Shown in pieces: positions 18,113-26,298 of a stretch of 64,000 bases of DNA. The stretch spans positions 186,001 to 250,000 of the forward strand of contig JAXLST010000006.1 of assembly GCA_046330435.1 (NCBI GenBank), read 5' to 3'. This DNA comes from Ga0077560 sp046330435 (GTDB lineage: Bacteria > Actinomycetota > Thermoleophilia > Miltoncostaeales > Miltoncostaeaceae). The notes beneath the pieces were generated by a model. That model was not told where the DNA came from and ran no database searches. It saw only the letters and a list, made by a program, of their open reading frames with translations. The position numbers and the translations under genes were made by a program. Position 1 is the first letter of the stretch; every line of letters begins with the position of its first letter.

Positions 18113-18777
18113 GCGGCCTCCCGCTCGTCGAGGCGCGCGGCCCAGCCGTCCAGATCGCGGCGGGAGTGCACGCCCGACTTGCGCAGGATCGACTGGGCGT
18201 GCGTGCGCACCGTGTGCCACGACACCCCGAGCCGCTGGGCGATCTCCTTGTAGGTGAGGTGCTGGCGCATGAGGCGCAGCACGACGCGCTCCTGCTCGGT
18301 GAGCCGGGCCTCCCCGGCACCGGACCGGCGGGCCATGTCCGCGAGGGACCGCACCACGCCGATCTCGAACCGCGAGACGCCGCGCAGCGCGTCGGCGGCG
18401 GCCTCCGCCACCAGCTCGCGCGGCCAGGTGGCGAGCACCACGCCGCAGGCGCCCGCGGCGAGCGCCGCGACCTGGGCCTGCGGGCCGTCGTCCCGGACGC
18501 TGCACAGCACGCGCATCCCCGGGTCACGGCGCAGCAGCTCGGTCACGAGCTCCGGGCCGGGGCCGTCGCCGAGGCGCTCGTCGACCACCGCAAGGGCCGG
18601 CGCGGTCTCGGCGGCGCGGGTCAGGGCGCCGTCGATCGTGTGCGCGACGACGGGCACGAGGGGCCCGTCCTCGAGGAACGCGGCGAGGCCCCGGGCGTAC
18701 GCCGGAGAGGCGCTTGCGATGAGGACATGGACGGACTGCGGCACGCCTTCAGGATCGGCAGACCCCCCCGAAAGCAT
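18109..18777 (-). CDS. LuxR/NarL-type response regulator with degenerate receiver
   Basis: A 222-residue protein with a receiver-like domain (about 15-130) and a C-terminal LuxR helix-turn-helix (about 155-215: LTEQERVVLRLMRQHLTYKEIAQRLGVSWHTVRTHAQSIL). The presumed phospho-acceptor Asp is kept (ALAVVDERLGDG). The N-terminal acidic pair is replaced by SAS, and the conserved Lys after the fourth strand reads ATWP, so classical phosphorylation is doubtful. No sensor kinase is adjacent. An ATG at 18777 is used; a GTG at 18744 would start right at the receiver. Co-transcribed with the small membrane protein. Confidence 0.88.
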   Translation of the reverse strand: MLSGGSADPEGVPQSVHVLIASASPAYARGLAAFLEDGPLVPVVAHTIDGALTRAAETAPALAVVDERLGDGPGPELVTELLRRDPGMRVLCSVRDDGPQAQVAALAAGACGVVLATWPRELVAEAAADALRGVSRFEIGVVRSLADMARRSGAGEARLTEQERVVLRLMRQHLTYKEIAQRLGVSWHTVRTHAQSILRKSGVHSRRDLDGWAARLDEREAA

Positions 18778-18831
18778 GACCCCACCCCGCTGAATCGGCG
18801 ATTCCGGCGTTTCCCACGCCGTCGCACGACG

Positions 18832-19302
18832 TCAGGTCGCGGCGGCCCTCAGGGCGTCGACGGCCGCGCGCAGCTGCGGGGCGAGGGCCACCAGGTCGGC
18901 CACCTTGCCGGCCTCCGCGAGGTCCGCCATGCGCTCCATGAGCCCGGACACGTCCGACAGCGCGGGTGTGACCCTCTGCCGCTGCGCCTCCAGGCGGGTG
19001 TCGTCGAGCCGCTGGGCGGCGAGCCTGCGGTAGGCCAGGGCGACGGTGTCGGCGTCCTGGCGCAGGCCGGGCGCCGCGGTGCGCAGCTCCGTCTGGGTGA
19101 CCTCCGGCGCCATCCCCTCGAGAATGACCTGGAATCCGCGGATGCCGTCGGCGGCGAGCGCCGTGTCGGCCAGGTACCCGCGGGGCCCCGACGGTGTGGC
19201 GGACGGAAGGTCCGTGGTGGGCACCGGCAGGGGGTCCGACCCGCAGCCGGCCGCGAACAGCAGCGCGGCGGCGACGGCGATCAGGGCGGCGAGACGGCGG
19301 AT
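18832..19302 (-). CDS. small lipoprotein, probable ATC (Ile) start codon
   Basis: The first conventional start is GTG at 19224, which gives 130 residues without any export signal. Reading back in frame to an ATC codon at 19300-19302 adds a textbook lipoprotein signal: two arginines, a hydrophobic core and the lipobox FAAGC with Cys at residue 20. AGGA sits five bases before that ATC. No ATG, GTG or TTG occurs in this frame before an upstream stop. A CTG at 19284 overlaps the previous stop, but it would drop the positive charges. The mature protein is helical, about 137 residues, and resembles its upstream neighbour in length and character. Function is unknown. Confidence 0.65.
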   Translation of the reverse strand: MRRLAALIAVAAALLFAAGCGSDPLPVPTTDLPSATPSGPRGYLADTALAADGIRGFQVILEGMAPEVTQTELRTAAPGLRQDADTVALAYRRLAAQRLDDTRLEAQRQRVTPALSDVSGLMERMADLAEAGKVADLVALAPQLRAAVDALRAAAT

Positions 19303-19742
19303 GAGAGTCCTCGCATGCTCATGAACAGCGGGGTGAGGTGCTGGCGCAGTGCGACCCGGTCATCCTGCACGAGGTCCCGGCCGACACGCCGCATGGCGGT
19401 CACCGTGGCCTGGTAGGCGCCGGCCAGTGCATCGCGCTGGCCGCGGAGCACCGCCGAGTCGAGCGGCAGTTCCCGCAGTTCCCTCAATTCGCGCTCGGCG
19501 GCCCGGATCATTCCGTCGACCTCCGATGTGCTCGGGATCCCCACCTCCGGGTCCCGCTTGAGCCGCGCCGTCGCCAGGGAGGCGAGCTGCGCGGGCGGTG
19601 CCAGCAGTCCCTGCACCGCCGCCACGTACTCGTCGGGCGGCGTCGTGGAGGCGGTCGCACCGGACGACCCGCCGGAGCCGCAGCCGGGCATCGCGACGGC
19701 GGCCGACGCGATCACCGCGGCCAGCAGCGCACGTCCTCGCAT
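19281..19742 (-). CDS. small helical lipoprotein
   Basis: A 153-residue exported lipoprotein: MRGRALLAAVIASAAVAMPG then Cys21, followed by a Gly/Ser linker and a helical domain (about 37-150). Its layout parallels the downstream lipoprotein, with which it overlaps by 22 bases if the ATC start is right. They may be tandem paralogs, although identity is low. I do not recognise a family. It is divergent from guaB with only about 60 bases between them. Confidence 0.7.
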   Translation of the reverse strand: MRGRALLAAVIASAAVAMPGCGSGGSSGATASTTPPDEYVAAVQGLLAPPAQLASLATARLKRDPEVGIPSTSEVDGMIRAAERELRELRELPLDSAVLRGQRDALAGAYQATVTAMRRVGRDLVQDDRVALRQHLTPLFMSMRGLSSAVSPP

Positions 19743-19804
19743 GGCGGCGATGCTACCCGTCCCGCGGCCCCGGGGAGGGAACGGCGCTATGGTCCCGGGC
19801 TGCC

Positions 19805-21235
19805 ATGAACTGGAAATCCGACATCCCCCTCGCCCTGTCGTACGACGACGTGATGCTGGTGCCGTTGCGGAGCGGCATCCGTTCGCGCCGCGAGGTGGAC
19901 ACCTCCACGCGCTTCACCCGGCGGCTGCGCCTCTCCGTGCCGCTGGTCTCCGCCAACATGGACACCGTCACCGAGTCGTCCATGTCCATCGCCATGGCCC
20001 GCGTCGGCGGCCTCGGGATCATCCACCGGTTCCTCACCGTGGAGCAGCAGTCCCGGGAGGTCGCCCGCGTGAAGCGTGCCGAGGCGCTGGTGATCGAGGA
20101 CCCCCACACCGTGCGGGCCGACGCGGGCTTCGACGAGGCGCGGCGGATCATGGCCGAGCACGGCGTGAGCGGCCTGGTGGTCGTCGACGCCGACCGCCGC
20201 CTGGCCGGGATGCTCACCAGCCGCGACATCGGCATGGTGCCCGACGCCCGCCTGGTGTCCGACGCCATGACGCCCCGGTCCCGGCTGGCCGTGGGCCGCG
20301 TCGACACCACCGGCGACGAGGCGCTCGCGATCATGCGCGAGGCCCGCGTCGAGAAGCTGCCGCTGGTGGGCGACGACGACCACCTGGCCGGCCTGGTCAC
20401 CATGCGCGACCTGCTGCAGCACGCCGAGCGGCCCGAGGCCACCACCGACGACCGCGGGCGGCTCGCCGTGGGCGCCGCCATCGGCGTGCGCGGCGACTAC
20501 CTGGAGCGCGCCCGCGCCCTGGTGGCCGCCGGCGCCGACGTGCTGGTGCTCGACATCGCCCACGGCCACGCCGAGCACGCGGTGCAGGCGGTGAGCGCGG
20601 TGCGGGATGCCATCGGCGACGCCGTGGACATCGTCGCCGGCAACGTGGCCACCGCCGACGGCGCTCGCGACCTGTGCCACGCCGGCGCCGCCGCCGTGAA
20701 GGTGGGCGTGGGCCCCGGCTCGGTGTGCACGACCCGCATCGTCGCGGGCGTCGGCGTCCCGCAGCTGTCGGCCGTGATGGCCTGCGCGGAGGCGTGCGCC
20801 GAGTTCGACGTGCCGGTGATCGCCGACGGCGGCATCCGGTACCCGGGGGACGTGGCCAAGGCCATCGCCGCCGGCGCCGAGACCGTGATGATCGGCGGGC
20901 TGCTGGCCGGCACGCCGGAGAGCCCCGGCGACGTGGTGACCCGCGACGGGCGCCGCGTGAAGGTGTTCCGCGGCATGGCGTCCGCCCCGGCCGCCGAGGC
21001 CCGGGCGCACGCGGAGGACGACGAGTTCGTGCCCACCGTCCCGGAGGGCGTCGAGACCGTCGTGCCGCTGCGCGACCCGGCGTCGGAGATCGTGCGGAAC
21101 CTGGTGGGCGGCCTGCGCTCCGGGATGAGCTACTCCAACGCCGCGACCATCGCGCAGATGCACGCGAACGCCACGTTCGTGCGCATCACCACCGCGGGGC
21201 TCCACGAGAGCCATCCGCACGCCCTGGGCCGCTAG
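19805..21235 (+). CDS. guaB: inosine-5'-monophosphate dehydrogenase
   Basis: A 476-residue TIM-barrel enzyme oxidising IMP to XMP with NAD+, the committed step of GMP synthesis. The N-terminal barrel strands (SYDDVMLVPLRS, VPLVSANMDTVTE) are followed by a pair of CBS domains (about 92-205). The catalytic loop GVGPGSVCTTR holds the active-site Cys, then VIADGGIRYPGD and the flap region. The end reads GGLRSGMSYSNAATI and AGLHESHPH. GLLAGTPESPG matches IMP dehydrogenase better than GMP reductase (AGHDESGGE), but the SxMSY segment is somewhat reductase-like, so a GMP reductase-type GuaB relative is a lesser possibility. Confidence 0.9.
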   Translation: MNWKSDIPLALSYDDVMLVPLRSGIRSRREVDTSTRFTRRLRLSVPLVSANMDTVTESSMSIAMARVGGLGIIHRFLTVEQQSREVARVKRAEALVIEDPHTVRADAGFDEARRIMAEHGVSGLVVVDADRRLAGMLTSRDIGMVPDARLVSDAMTPRSRLAVGRVDTTGDEALAIMREARVEKLPLVGDDDHLAGLVTMRDLLQHAERPEATTDDRGRLAVGAAIGVRGDYLERARALVAAGADVLVLDIAHGHAEHAVQAVSAVRDAIGDAVDIVAGNVATADGARDLCHAGAAAVKVGVGPGSVCTTRIVAGVGVPQLSAVMACAEACAEFDVPVIADGGIRYPGDVAKAIAAGAETVMIGGLLAGTPESPGDVVTRDGRRVKVFRGMASAPAAEARAHAEDDEFVPTVPEGVETVVPLRDPASEIVRNLVGGLRSGMSYSNAATIAQMHANATFVRITTAGLHESHPHALGR

Positions 21236-21262
21236 GCCCGGGCCGCGCCACCCTGCGCCGGG

Positions 21263-21295
21263 GTCCCGGCCCGCCCGCGAGGGACGGGCCGGGAC
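21263..21295. terminator. bidirectional hairpin between guaB and pntB
   Basis: GTCCCGGCCCG and CGGGCCGGGAC form a perfect 11-bp stem with an 11-base loop midway between two convergent genes. No T-run is present. Confidence 0.55.
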
Positions 21296-21304
21296 GCCGT
21301 GCGG

Positions 21305-22711
21305 CTACAGGCTGATCGCGTCGCGCTGGCCGGACACCTCGATCGCCATCTCGGTGACCACGGCCTTCGCGTCCCCGAACACCATGAGGGTCTTCGGGTT
21401 GTAGAACAGCTCGTTCTCGATGCCGGCGAAGCCGGAGCGCATCGAGCGCTTCACGACCATGATCGTCTGCGCCTGGTCGACGTTCAGGATCGGCATGCCG
21501 TAGATCGGGCTGCTCTTCTCGTGCCGCGCCGCGGGGTTCACCACGTCGTTGGCGCCGAGGACGAGCACGACGTCCACCTGCGGGAAGTCGTTGTTGATCT
21601 CGTCCATGTCGAGCAGCTTGTCGTACGGCACGTTCGCCTCGGCGAGCAGCACGTTCATGTGGCCCGGCATGCGGCCGGCCACCGGGTGGATCGCGTACTT
21701 CACGTCCACGCCCTCCTTCTCGAGGGCGTCCGCCAGCTCGCGGACCTTGTGCTGCGCCTGGGCGACGGCCATGCCGTAGCCCGGGACGATCACGACGCTG
21801 CGGGCCATCTTCATGAGGTCCGCGGCCTCGTCGATCGCGGCGGACCGCACCGGGGCGACCTCGCCCGCGGCACCGCCGCCGGCGGTCTCGTCGACCGCGC
21901 CGAACGCCCCGAACATGACGTTCCGGAACGAGCGGTTCATGGCGCGGCACATGATGATCGCCAGGATGAGGCCGGCCGTGCCGTCGAGGGCACCGGCCAC
22001 GATGAGCAGCTTGTTGTCGAGCACGAGGCCCAGCGCCGAGGCCGAGAGGCCGGCGTAGCTGTTCAGGAGGGCGATGACCGTCGGCATGTCGGCGCCGCCG
22101 ATCGGGATGATGAGCATCACGCCGATGATCAGCGCCAGGACGGCCAGCGGGATGACCAGCCAGCGGTCCTCGGGGTTGAACATCAGGTAGATGACCACCG
22201 CGATGCCCACGCCGATCATGGCGAAGTTCGCGTAGTTCTGGCCCTTGAAGATGATCGGGCGCTGCGGGAGCTTCTCGTGCAGCTTGCCGGCCGCCATCAG
22301 GGAGCCGGTGAACACCAGGCCGCCGAGGAGGATCTCGGCGCCGAGCACCGCCAGCTCGAACTTCCCGAAGACGTTCCAGTCCAGGAAGAACTTGGCGATA
22401 CCGGTGGCGGCCACCGCGAGGGCGCCGAACGCGTGCGAGAGCGCGATCCGCTCCGGCATGGCGGTCATCGGCACCTTGAGGCCGAGCGGGATGCCGATGG
22501 CGGTGCCGAGCGCGAGGGCGATGACGATGAGCACGTAGCCCTTCGCCTCGATCTCGGGCTGGAACAGCGTCGCGACGATCGCGATGGCGAACGCCGCCTC
22601 ACCGGCGAAGATGCCGCGGCGCGCCGTGGCGGCGGCCGACATCCACTTGAGCGAGAGGCCGAACCCGATGGCACCGACCAGGTAGGCGAGGTTGATCAGG
22701 TTCTCTCTCAC
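21305..22711 (-). CDS. pntB: NAD(P) transhydrogenase subunit beta
   Basis: A 468-residue membrane subunit. It has about nine transmembrane helices (e.g. LINLAYLVGAIGFGLSL, VLIVIALALGTAIGIPLG, WLVIPLAVLALIIGVMLI) and a cytoplasmic NADP(H)-binding domain from about 290 (VVIVPGYGMAVAQAQHKV, HPVAGRMPGHMNVLLAEA, VLVLGANDVVNPAA). It couples proton flow to hydride transfer from NADH to NADP+. The GTG start overlaps the stop of pntAB. It is the last gene of the pntAA-pntAB-pntB operon; NADPH made here complements that from zwf/gnd downstream. Confidence 0.97.
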   Translation of the reverse strand: MRENLINLAYLVGAIGFGLSLKWMSAAATARRGIFAGEAAFAIAIVATLFQPEIEAKGYVLIVIALALGTAIGIPLGLKVPMTAMPERIALSHAFGALAVAATGIAKFFLDWNVFGKFELAVLGAEILLGGLVFTGSLMAAGKLHEKLPQRPIIFKGQNYANFAMIGVGIAVVIYLMFNPEDRWLVIPLAVLALIIGVMLIIPIGGADMPTVIALLNSYAGLSASALGLVLDNKLLIVAGALDGTAGLILAIIMCRAMNRSFRNVMFGAFGAVDETAGGGAAGEVAPVRSAAIDEAADLMKMARSVVIVPGYGMAVAQAQHKVRELADALEKEGVDVKYAIHPVAGRMPGHMNVLLAEANVPYDKLLDMDEINNDFPQVDVVLVLGANDVVNPAARHEKSSPIYGMPILNVDQAQTIMVVKRSMRSGFAGIENELFYNPKTLMVFGDAKAVVTEMAIEVSGQRDAISL

Positions 22712-23031
22712 GACCCGGCCTCCTGACCGACGGCGGGCTTCGGACGCTCGGGCTTGCGGAACATCTTCAGCATCTTGTCGGTGATGAGGAACCCACCGAC
22801 CACGTTGATGGTCGACGCCACCACGGAGATGAACCCGAGGATCGTCGAGTACGTCGTCTCGGCGTGGCCGAGGACGATCAGGGACGCCACGAGGGCGATC
22901 GCCGAAAGGGCGTTCGTGAGCGCCATCAGCGGGGTGTGCAGCAGCTTCGGGACCTTGCGGATGACCTCGAAGCCGAGGAACCCGGCGAGGGCGAAGACGA
23001 AGAGGCTGGTGATGATGACGTCACCGCTCAC
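22708..23031 (-). CDS. pntAB: NAD(P) transhydrogenase subunit alpha, membrane part
   Basis: A 107-residue subunit matching the C-terminal membrane portion of E. coli PntA as a separate protein. Three hydrophobic helices are visible: ITSLFVFALAGFLGFEVI, LMALTNALSAIALVASLIVL and ILGFISVVASTINVVGGFL. The diagnostic motif KVPKLLHTPLMALTNA is present. The GTG start has AGGAGG eight bases upstream. It overlaps the neighbours on both sides by four bases. Confidence 0.96.
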   Translation of the reverse strand: MSGDVIITSLFVFALAGFLGFEVIRKVPKLLHTPLMALTNALSAIALVASLIVLGHAETTYSTILGFISVVASTINVVGGFLITDKMLKMFRKPERPKPAVGQEAGS

Positions 23032-24254
23032 CCGGCCACCTCCTCAGTGCTGTCGGCGGGCTCCGGCTCGGCGGGGGCGGCCGGAGCCGGGAGCGGCTCC
23101 TGACCGAGCGCCTCGCGCACCCGCGGGTGGACGACCTGGCCGCCCCTGGTGACCATGGTCTCGCGGACGATGTCGTCGTCGACCTCGGGGTTGACGTGAC
23201 CGTCGGCGACCATGAGCTGCAGGAAGTTGGCGACGTTCTTGGCGTACATGAGGCTGGCGTGCGTGGGGATCGTGGCCGGCAGGTTCACCGGGCCGATGAC
23301 CTTCACGCCGCCGACGTCGGTCGTCTGACCGGCGACGGTGGCCTCGCAGTTGCCGCCCTGCTCGGCGGCGAGGTCGACGATGACCGAGCCGGGCGCCATC
23401 TGGGCGACCATCTCGGACGTCACGATGACCGGGGCCTTCTTGCCCTGGACCTGCGCGGTGGTGATGACGACGTCGCTGGCGGCGACGGTCTTCGCGAGGA
23501 GCTCCTGCTGCTTCTTCAGGGTCTCCTCGGACAGCTGCTGCGCATACGCGCCGGAGCCGGAGCCCTCCTGGCCGGTCTCGAGCGGGAGCTCGACGAACCG
23601 GGCGCCCAGGCTCTGGACCTCCTCCTTCACCGCGGGGCGCACGTCGTACGCCTCCACGACCGAGCCGAGGCGGCGGGCCGTCGCGATGGCGGAGAGGCCG
23701 GCGACGCCGGCCCCGATGATGAGCACCTTCGCCGGGGCGATGGTGCCGGCCGCCGTGGTGAGCAGCGGGTACATCTTCGGGAGGTTGCTCGCGGCGAGCA
23801 GCACGGCCTTGTAGCCGGCCACGTTGGCCTGCGAGGACAGCACGTCCATCGCCTGGGCCCGGGTGGTGCGCGGCACCATCTCGAGCGCGAAGAGCGTGGC
23901 GCCCTTCTCGGCGAACGCCTGGGCGGTCTCCGGGTCGGCGAGCGGCGCCGCCATGGAGACGACCACCTGGCCGGCGCGGACCCGGTCGCGGTCGGCGCCC
24001 TCCGGGGCGCGGACGGCGGCGAGCACGTCGGCTGCGAAGACCTCGTCGCGGGTGCCGATGGTGGCGCCCTTGTCGGTGTACGCGGCGTCGGGGAACCCGG
24101 CGGCCATGCCGGCCCCGGATTCGATGACGACGCGGACGCCGCCCTTGAGGAGCGGGCCGAGGGCGGCCGGCGTCATCGCGACGCGCAGCTCACCGTCGAT
24201 CGACTCCTTCGGGATTCCGATGAGCGCTCCGGGCGCTCCGGGCTGGTCGCTCAC
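23028..24254 (-). CDS. pntAA: NAD(P) transhydrogenase subunit alpha, soluble NAD-binding part
   Basis: A 408-residue soluble domain I protein. It carries the alanine-dehydrogenase/PNT N-terminal region (LIGIPKESIDGELRVAMTP, about 12-30) and the Rossmann fold with KVLIIGAGVAGLSAIATARRLG near 185. It also has SLGARFVELPLETGQEGSG, then VIVTSEMVAQMAPGSVIVDLAAEQGGN. The GTG at 24254 is chosen because it lies 12 codons before the conserved IGIPKE start; the frame stays open further upstream but encodes nothing family-like. The ribosome-binding site is weak (GCAGGG). Confidence 0.93.
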   Translation of the reverse strand: MSDQPGAPGALIGIPKESIDGELRVAMTPAALGPLLKGGVRVVIESGAGMAAGFPDAAYTDKGATIGTRDEVFAADVLAAVRAPEGADRDRVRAGQVVVSMAAPLADPETAQAFAEKGATLFALEMVPRTTRAQAMDVLSSQANVAGYKAVLLAASNLPKMYPLLTTAAGTIAPAKVLIIGAGVAGLSAIATARRLGSVVEAYDVRPAVKEEVQSLGARFVELPLETGQEGSGSGAYAQQLSEETLKKQQELLAKTVAASDVVITTAQVQGKKAPVIVTSEMVAQMAPGSVIVDLAAEQGGNCEATVAGQTTDVGGVKVIGPVNLPATIPTHASLMYAKNVANFLQLMVADGHVNPEVDDDIVRETMVTRGGQVVHPRVREALGQEPLPAPAAPAEPEPADSTEEVAG

Positions 24255-24543
24255 CAGGCCCTGCGCCGCGCACGGCGCACCGGTCGGATGGATGAGGTGG
24301 ACTGCGACAGCGCCGGGACAGCTCCCCGGCGTTGGGAGTTCAACGGCATCGCTCGATCCTGGTGAGTAGGTCGGGTCAAGGCACCCCGGCCGGCATGGAC
24401 GTGACCTGGCCCCTGTCCCCGGACGCGCACGCGCTGTCCGGGAGGTCACGGCCTCCGGAAGGAGGGGTGGCGCAGACTACCGTTTCGGGAGGCGCGTGTG
24501 CGACGGGTATCGCCCGTCCGTTCGGATGGCTCCCGCGGGGGCC
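24255..24543. other. intergenic region between the GGDEF/HD-GYP gene and pntAA, with stem-loops
   Basis: No gene is visible in these 289 bases. On the minus strand TTGACC at 24374-24379 could be a -35 box for pntAA, though no good -10 follows. Two structures stand out. A two-tier stem pairs CGTGACCT (24400-24407) with AGGTCACG (24443-24450) around an inner CCCGGAC/GTCCGGG pair. A small hairpin CCTCC/GGAGG lies at 24452-24465. They most likely end the upstream transcript. Confidence 0.4.
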
Positions 24544-26298
24544 TCAGGCCCAGGGCACGGCGGCGCGGGACGCCTCGCCCGCGTGCCGCGTGAGGGCCTC
24601 CACCACGCCCCGCGCCACGAGGCGCTCCAGGGCGTACACGGCGGGCTCCCACAGCTGGGTGCCGGCGACCCGCCGGCACTCGTCCAGGGCGACGTCCGGG
24701 CAGCAGGCGGCCCGGTGGGGACGGTCGGAGACCAGGGCGTCCCAGGTGTCGGCGACCGCCAGCACGCGTGCGCCGTCCGGGATGTCGTCGCCGCCCAGCC
24801 CGTCGGGGTAGCCGCCGCCGTCGACGCGCTCGTGGTGGTGGCGCAGCCAGGCGACCTGCTCGCCGTCCATGAGCTCGGTCACCAGCTCCGCCCCGAGGAT
24901 GGCGTGCTGCCGCACGCGGTCCAGGTCTCCGGGCGCGAACGCGTCGGGGACCATGAGCAGCCGCTCGGGCAGGCCGACCTTCCCGACGTCGTGGATGAGC
25001 GCCACCTGGCGCAGGGCGGCGGCACGCCCGGCGGGCCAGCCGAGCTCCAGGGCGAGGGCGTGCGCGATGTCGGCGACGCGGTCGGAGTGGCCGCGCAGGA
25101 ACGGGTTGCGGGTCTCCACCGCCCGGGCGAGCGAGCGGATGGCGGTGAGCGCACGGATGCGCTGCGCCCCGGCGGCACCGGACGCCGCGCCCACGGCGGA
25201 CGCCGCCTCGGGCGTCCAGCGCGTGGTGGCGTTGCGGCCGTTGGCCTTGGACCAGTACATGGCGACGTCGGCGCGGTTGAGCACCTCGCGAGCGGACTCG
25301 GCGTCCGCGAGGGCGCAGACGCCCAGGGAGATCGTGACCCGGCCCACCGGCGGGATGGGCTCCTCCTGGAGCCGTTCCCGCAGCCGCTCGGCGACGGCCA
25401 TGGCGCCGGGCCCGTCGGTCTCCGGGAGGATGAGCGCGAACTCCTCCCCGCCGATCCGGGCGGCGAGGTCGCTGGCGCGGGCGACGTCCGCCAGCTGCCG
25501 GGCGGCGACGGCCAGCACGCGGTCCCCCACCTGGTGGCCGTAGCTGTCGTTGACGTGCTTGAACTCGTCGATGTCGCCCACAACCACCGCGAGCGCGCGG
25601 CCGTGGCGCTGGGCGCGGCGCACCTCGAGATCCAGGCGCTCCTGGAACACCCGGTGGTTGGCGAGGCCGGTGAGGGCGTCGGTGTCGGCCTTGGCGGCCA
25701 GGTGCTCGGCGGCCTCGGCGTTCACGGTCGCCAGGGCGACGAGGTCCGCGAGGTCGGTGAGCAGCTGCTCGGCCTCGTCGGGGTCGTCCACCACCATCGC
25801 CTTCAGGATGGCCCGCACGCGGCCGGCGGCGACCGCCGGTACCGCGACCTCCGTGAGGCCGCTCATCTCCCGCCGCCGCGGCGCACCGCCGCTGACCACC
25901 GCCGCCAGGTGCGGTGGCAGGTCGCCGGGCTCGTCTCCCACCTCCCCGGTGATCCACCGCACGCGGGTCTCGGTGCCGGGCATGAGCGCGCGCATCGTGG
26001 ACATCGCCAGGTCGGCCACGCGGGTGGGGTCGTTGCCGCCGGCCACGCAGGTCGCGACCTCGCGCAGGGCGGCCTGGCGGGCCTCCGCCCGGGCCCGCGC
26101 CTCGTAAAGGTCCCGCATCTCCCGGGACGAGACCGCCAGGGCGCGCTCCAGCGTGTACCGCTCGTTGTCGCCGTCGGTGTAGGCGGCCGACACGCGCGCC
26201 AGCAGCGCCGCCCAGGCGGCGGGGTCGGCGGGCGGGGTCCCGGCGTCGAGGCCCAGGCGCCGCAGCTGCCGGGCGAGCACCGAGTGCAGCTCGGTCAC
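24544..26298 (-). CDS. GGDEF and HD-GYP dual-domain c-di-GMP enzyme
   Basis: A 584-residue cytoplasmic protein. An N-terminal helical region is typical of FIST-linked signalling proteins (HSVLARQLRRLGLD, AAYTDGDNERYTLERALAVSSREMRDLYE, about 4-75). A GAF-like segment spans about 85-200. The GGDEF domain has RIGGEEF near 283 and RASD as I-site. The HD-GYP domain has IHDVGKVGLPERLL near 432 and HHHERVDGGGYPDGLGG near 488. It could both make and hydrolyse c-di-GMP, though which activity dominates cannot be read. The GTG start overlaps the FIST gene stop by four bases, so the FIST protein is the probable sensor partner. Confidence 0.92.
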   Translation of the reverse strand: MTELHSVLARQLRRLGLDAGTPPADPAAWAALLARVSAAYTDGDNERYTLERALAVSSREMRDLYEARARAEARQAALREVATCVAGGNDPTRVADLAMSTMRALMPGTETRVRWITGEVGDEPGDLPPHLAAVVSGGAPRRREMSGLTEVAVPAVAAGRVRAILKAMVVDDPDEAEQLLTDLADLVALATVNAEAAEHLAAKADTDALTGLANHRVFQERLDLEVRRAQRHGRALAVVVGDIDEFKHVNDSYGHQVGDRVLAVAARQLADVARASDLAARIGGEEFALILPETDGPGAMAVAERLRERLQEEPIPPVGRVTISLGVCALADAESAREVLNRADVAMYWSKANGRNATTRWTPEAASAVGAASGAAGAQRIRALTAIRSLARAVETRNPFLRGHSDRVADIAHALALELGWPAGRAAALRQVALIHDVGKVGLPERLLMVPDAFAPGDLDRVRQHAILGAELVTELMDGEQVAWLRHHHERVDGGGYPDGLGGDDIPDGARVLAVADTWDALVSDRPHRAACCPDVALDECRRVAGTQLWEPAVYALERLVARGVVEALTRHAGEASRAAVPWA

